64,000 nucleotides of DNA from Phorcus lineatus (lineage: Eukaryota > Mollusca > Gastropoda > Trochida > Trochidae), in the NCBI GenBank assembly GCA_921293015.1, contig OV121090.1, positions 2,418,001 to 2,482,000 on the forward strand. Direction: 5' to 3'. The translations under genes were made by a program, and so were the position numbers. The notes under the pieces are model-generated. The model did no database searches, was not told the DNA's origin, and saw nothing but the letters and a program-made list of their open reading frames with translations. How positions within the stretch are numbered: position 1 is the stretch's first letter; each line of letters opens with the position of its first letter. Positions 58,901 to 64,000 of this stretch are shown here, in pieces.

Positions 58901-61900
58901 TTTGTTATCATCAAGATGTTAAAATTCTAACAATTATTTGAAATACAAGATTATACATTTCCATACGTATAACTTAGGGGTGTACAACTTAGATTTCTCG
59001 CATCAAAACAAGTGGCACAGCAACAAAAACACGACTATTGTATCGTAATTGATAGTTAATTATCGATTCACGTAGTGTATATCTTGAATTTTATCCAGTG
59101 TGTTTCAGGCCCGTAGGGTAAAAAAACAACTTTTTTTTTATTTCAATGTTTGTGTGAAAAATAGAATATCATATGTTTCATGCGCCATCTGACAATAGGC
59201 ACTAATGACTTTGTGAGTGACGTGAACATTAACTGCCTGTATTTGGTCTCTACGACGTTGTAAGCGGGAGTTTTTCTTAAATAAACATAGCAATTTAAAT
59301 CCCTAATTTCAGCCCCCCCCCCCCCCCCCCCCCCCCCCCTCGAAATTGGTGCTACGGGCCTGCGTATAATTACATATCTTACCAACTGTGTTCATCAACT
59401 AAAGGCGTATAATTACATATCTTACCAACTGTGTTCATCAACTAAAGGCGTATAATTACATATCTTACCAACTGTGTTCATCAACTAAAGGCGTATAATT
59501 ACATATCTTACCAACTGTGTTCATCAACTAAAGGCGTATAATTACATATCTTACCAACTGTGTTCATCAACTAAAGGCGTATAATTACATATCTTACCAA
59601 CTGTGTTCATCAACTAAAGGTATTATTACGCGCAAGTGCGGCTTGAGGAGTACATGCATAAAATCAAACTTCACATCAGTTAATTAATGTAAACCATTAT
59701 TCTCCTAGTGATAAATCATAATTAGGTGATGTCATAAAATAATAATCATTTAAAATTGATTGCCAAGACGACACAAAAGTATGGTGTTGAAAGATTGTCT
59801 ACAAAGTAATCATGCTTTTCCAAATGCGTCGGCAACGCTCATATTCCATTGTTATACCAATTACTAAACAATGATCATGTACTTTGAAATAATAATACTT
59901 TTCAGTTTTGTAAAAATTTGTTATGCTACGAAATTGATTAAGTATTTTGAACTATTGAAATCGGCCCTCGAAAAGTTAATATGCGTTGACTACGTCACAA
60001 CATCTGAGGGGCTCGAAAAGAGTTCGGAAATTTTCATACAATAAACACGGGTATATTTTAGAGAATGACGTATTCACGAAATTTTTTTGGGATAATGGTC
60101 AGATAAGAATTAATTGCAAATGATATTTGTTCTATTACAGAGAGAAAAGAAGAAAATTAGTTTATTGAAGTGTCACACTTTGCATTTAGACATATATTAT
60201 ACAATTATCACATCAAATTAAAAAGCAAAGTCCAGCCTACATAGGCTTACGAAACACGATATAACATAAAATAATCCTTTTAAATAAATAGTATTACTAA
60301 AACATCTGTAAAACAAGAGCGCACACACGCGTGCACTCACACAAACACATTATTATATACAAATATATTACATCAGTAAAATAGGTATAACGGGGTATAA
60401 AACATTATTGGAGAAGTTTACGCTTATACATTTTGTATAGAGTGGCGGCAAGAGATTGGGAAAATAGGTCATTTAACATTATATAAGTTAGCTTATCAAA
60501 CGGTGACATGGACAGAAAAGTTACAATTGTTGCTATTGCCTTAGGGGTCCAAAAACACCGTACGCGAGTTACTGAGAACTTTTACAAAAGGTGACGGCAT
60601 GCCCAAGCTCCGCGCATTGAGGTGGACTCAGCTCAACACTATCCGGAAAGCTTGCACAGCGTTGCATGGAGCTTGGATCAGGGAGGTCTCGTTGTTGTCA
60701 AATACCGATCATCTTCGGAAATCATCGGCAGACTTCGTTAAACTTCCAAATATGGTCAAGCGAAATCGTGTACAGATGTATTTCGGAACATTGCAATCAT
60801 AACCATGCAACTCATGTAAAACTCCAGATGCAAAAGTCTGTTTCCAAAGGGTGATTTTACAACTCTTCATTTTTCATTCACCAATTGTAAAACGTAATTT
60901 GTAGCATTGCTAAATGTGTATATCCCTCGTATTTGAAATACAAAAATGAGTTTCGACTTTAACATTTCTAAAATTACATTTAAACTTTGTAAAGTTGAGA
61001 ACAGAAAGTTGAGTTTTACAGGAATGAAATGTTAGGTTTGCAGACTTGGACTTGTCTTTTCGAGAATTGCATGGTTGAGAACAACATGTTACAACTTGCG
61101 AATTACGAGTTTACATGATTTCATTTTTGGCACACATCCCCTTCCATATCTTTCTGACTGTAACTTGACGGTTCCAATGATAATCAAACAAATGATTTCT
61201 TATTTGTTGAAAGTTACATGACATGATATATATGTACACACTTTGCAAAGAGGCAGAAGTTTTCAATATGTCAGAATATTATACAGCACCATATTATATC
61301 TCATATTAAAACTGATTCTTTCTTTTACAAATCATCGAGCATGCACAATATCTAATACCCACTTTATTCTAAAACGAATATGTATACCAACTTCAATTTT
61401 GAGATTACCCACCAGATGTCGAAGTAGTTTATGTCATACCCACGTTTTGAAATGTTTATCTGGAGCTCTAATTGTATTGGAGCAGCCTTGAAATAAGCAC
61501 TTTGGTAAATTCACATTCAGCAGTTAATGTTAATTTGATGAAATAAGATACAACTATTTGTAACTTTATTTTCAGATTGAAATAGATATTGAGCCAACAG
61601 ACAAGGTAGGTCATTGAACTTCATTGAAAAAATAGTTTAAAATTTGACATTGATGTCAGTTTTCTAACTAAAATAAAGTCTTAAAGTTGTTTAAGATTTA
61701 TCTTGAAGTGACCAATAGAATGCTATATCCTTGTAAAAATTATGTACAAAAAACACCAATGGATTTAGTGAGAAGAAAAATATTTAATTTGTTTTTAAAA
61801 ACCTGTTTAAACCTATCCAATTTTGCTTTTTCTATGATTCAAATGTTCATTGCAAATCTCAACAATTGTTTAATAGTTTGGTAGAGAGTCATAATAATCA

Positions 61901-62811
61901 GTGCATACTAATTTCTTTCTGAATTTTGTAGTGACATGGATTATTTATATACCGACTATAGACTTACATAGAGACTTGTTTGTGACCTCTTCAATTTTAC
62001 ACACTACATATTGTTATCAATATAATTTATATAATGATACATGTAAATGAGTAGGGATTTAATGTCTTTCTGTTGCTATTTTTGTATGTTCCTTCACCAT
62101 CATTACAAACTCCATTTACTCAATATAACACGAAACCTGCAGGTTGAAAGGATAAAGGAAAGAGTAGAAGAGAAGGAAGGCATTCCTCCACAGCAACAGA
62201 GACTTATTTTCAGTGGAAAGCAAATGTGAGTGTCAATTTTATAGGTTTTATGTGTGTAGGAGGGAGACATTTTGATGGAAGAATCTACTTTATATTCTGC
62301 TGGGGGGGGGGGGGGGGGAGGGTGTTACATTTTCTCTTTACGATTGGACTTTGATTCGATTGCTTAGAATTTACATAAATCTTGTTTAAAGCATGCATTT
62401 GAATGTACAATTTCAGAAATGTATGTTATCCCTTTGCAGAACTTCGTTTAGTTTTTTACTAAAAGGTTTTAAGTCATGCACTAGTTTGGTAGCCCACGGC
62501 AAGGGTAAGAGATGTAGGGTGAAAAAACATGAAAATGCTTTTGGATGCATGGTTCGAAATATAAGACATACGATTTATACCTGGCTTGCTGGTATTTTCT
62601 GAAATACACTGACATTTTAATTTGATAATATTTTTTTGTTGATGAATGGTGATTTTTTTAAATTGGATATTGATTTATTCTGCAGTCAAAATATTAAAAG
62701 TGTTGACATTGTATTCCCTATTGCAGGAATGACGAAAAGACGGCCTCCGACTACAAAGTGACGGGCGGGTCGGTACTACATCTTGTGCTGGCTTTACGAG
62801 GAGGACAATGA
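56000..62811 (+). CDS. NEDD8: NEDD8 ubiquitin-like modifier (5 exons)
   Basis: Small modifier conjugated to cullins by the NAE1-UBA3/UBE2M cascade, activating cullin-RING ubiquitin ligases. Exons: 56000-56017, 56578-56595, 61576-61605, 62143-62225, 62727-62811; all in frame, 77 aa. The start [20 protein letters not shown] and the middle [13 protein letters not shown] are identical to human NEDD8; differences include F for Y in RLIFSGK and S/V/T changes near DYKVTGG. Ala72 in LALRGG, which separates NEDD8 from ubiquitin (Arg72), is present. The protein ends LRGG-Q, so one residue must be removed to expose Gly76; human NEDD8 has a five-residue tail. Intron 2 is about 5 kb and holds a large inverted-repeat element. 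ATTAAA at 63155-63160 is a likely polyadenylation signal. Confidence 0.97.
59107..59361. mobile_element. Small hAT-like inverted-repeat element inside the large element
   Basis: CAGGCCCGTAG at the left and its exact complement CTACGGGCCTG at the right, enclosing about 255 bp that include the C27 run. The CAGG-type terminus is hAT-like. No 8-bp duplication was found, perhaps because the 43-bp array begins at its right edge. Confidence 0.5.
59313..59339. repeat. C27 homopolymer
   Basis: 27 consecutive cytosines. The true length is uncertain because such runs are hard to sequence. A G17 tract also occurs at 62302-62318 in NEDD8 intron 4. Confidence 0.9.
59362..59619. repeat. Minisatellite: six identical copies of a 43-bp unit
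   Basis: Units start GCGTATAATTACATATCTTA at 59362, 59405, 59448, 59491, 59534 and 59577, each ending ATCAACTAAAG. I see no base differences between units, so the array is recent or homogenised. Confidence 0.95.
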
Positions 62812-64000
62812 AACTGGATAGTGCTCTAGTGTTTGTGTCTGTGACCTTCGGGAACATTCAAATCAAGCATGCTGTTCTTTACATAGCCGTCTCCATGGAG
62901 ATTTGATATCAGCTTTGCAGGAAAAGGAATACTGAAAACCTCATTGCTTGAGAAAGGATATTTGTGAACGGATTCACTTTTAAAAGTATTCACTACACCT
63001 TTTGTTATAAAATGATAAGTAATATGGCTTTGTATGGATGAACATTTTTCACTAAGGGTTTGTTATGAGGGAGGGTAGCTGTTAAGTTCGGGTCGGGTTT
63101 GATTTCTGCACAATGTCCCATTGCCTTTTTTCATGTACCAATGATGTCCAGGTGATTAAAGTGTTGTACATATAAATAGCAGCAACTCTTTCTTATTGAT
63201 TTAGTCGCCTCATTCGCGAGCTTCATATTTGATTCATATAAGAATCAAGTCTGTGAAGATAATGACAAAGATGTAGAGATGATAATCTGAGACTTTGAAG
63301 GAGCTTAGCTTCGTTGTCTCCATCACATCCTGTGTGAACTACTGTTTAAGAGTACAATTGGAACCTGTAAGGAAAAGACTCGATAATTGATAGATAGAGA
63401 ATACTAAGCGACGTCCCGTTTAATAACATATTTATGAAACGAGTGCGTGGTTTGGTATTTAACGAGTTTCATAAAAATGTAATTATACGGGACTGAGTTT
63501 AGTATTTTATTTATTACTCATTAAATTATATCAAAGAAAAAGCATGAAAATTGCCGGGATAACCATTATTGGCTCTCTGCTAACATTGTGAAGTCATGCT
63601 TAACAAAGTTACTTTGTGTGACGTCAATCAACACGCGATGTTATTACACAAAAAACACAATGTGTAATAACATTGTAGATTTATTAAATGGCATTATCTT
63701 CAACAGGCAAGTATAAACCTTAATAAGTAATGACTCTAACATTCACTTCATTACTTTTGTAATGTTTGATAAGTAATGATTCTTAATGGTCCAGTGGAAT
63801 TTAACTTAACTAGTTGCGATAGTTTATGCTTTTTATTCCCTACCGTAATTTGGAAAAGGGGAGATACACATGTCTCAGTTTAAGGGAACAGCTTTTATCA
63901 GCAAGAGAGAAGAGCACATTTAATATTTTCAGAGTTACTGCCCTTGTTCTGTAGTGAGTTAAAATAAGAACCAATTTAGCAAGGGATATTATGATTACCT
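62812..64000. other. NEDD8 3' UTR and flank
   Basis: The first ~370 bp are probably the NEDD8 3' UTR, ending after ATTAAA at 63155. Beyond that is AT-rich sequence with a few palindromic patches (for example GTTATTACACAAAAAACAC then AATGTGTAATAAC near 63640-63671). No gene seen. Confidence 0.5.

Larger units (their letters stand above)
57528..61147. mobile_element. 3.6-kb element with ~580-bp terminal inverted repeats in NEDD8 intron 2
   Basis: Begins ATGGAAGGGGATGTGTGCC and ends with its exact complement. It is flanked by perfect 8-bp direct repeats ATCTTTCT at 57520-57527 and 61148-61155. The left arm (57528-about 58107) and right arm (about 60573-61147) are more than 95 percent alike by eye. 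The interior is AT-rich and has no transposase-like frame. Long inverted repeats and an 8-9 bp duplication fit a non-autonomous Mutator-like (MULE) or hAT-like element; the superfamily is inferred. Confidence 0.85.

Noticed and set aside
59362..59619. CRISPR array
   Set aside because: Units are identical and contiguous with no variable spacers, in an animal intron; it is a minisatellite.

Overview
The window is nuclear DNA from an invertebrate animal. Genes are split by many GT-AG introns, the DNA between them is AT-rich and full of short non-autonomous transposons, and the proteins resemble bilaterian orthologues. A tRNA-derived SINE whose tail reads roughly GCGTTAAACACCAACTCAC, plus many small TTAA-flanked inverted-repeat elements, recalls marine mollusc (gastropod) genomes. 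That taxonomic guess comes from recall, not from a search.

Seven protein-coding genes are supported, and the exons join in frame for each. On the minus strand at 966-8719 is diphosphomevalonate decarboxylase (MVD, 12 exons). Head to head with it, with 216 bp between start codons, is METTL17 (plus strand, 8936-19535, 15 exons), a mitochondrial ribosome-assembly factor. METTL17 converges on a flavin-containing monooxygenase (minus strand, 20835-23542, 5 exons). Next are an intronless pyruvate dehydrogenase phosphatase (PDP1-like, plus strand, 25987-27525), the splicing factor RBM39 (minus strand, 34456-41375, 11 coding exons), an intronless rRNA methyltransferase NOP2 (minus strand, 51691-53964), and NEDD8 (plus strand, 56000-62811, 5 exons).

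The rest is introns and repeats. The 42-51 kb interval is a repeat nest. It holds a dead mariner (43963-45798) with a TTAA element inside it, SINE fragments, GC-rich ACGCCGGGT-motif repeats and several palindromic elements. The long NEDD8 intron 2 carries a 3.6-kb element with near-identical ~580-bp terminal inverted repeats and a perfect 8-bp target duplication. Inside that element are a C27 tract and six identical copies of a 43-bp unit.

The genes are housekeeping genes of different pathways (isoprenoid synthesis, mitoribosome, xenobiotic oxidation, PDH control, splicing, ribosome biogenesis, neddylation). Apart from the shared MVD/METTL17 promoter they do not form a functional cluster. I found no operon-like or otherwise new multi-gene system. 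The most notable structures are the mobile elements.
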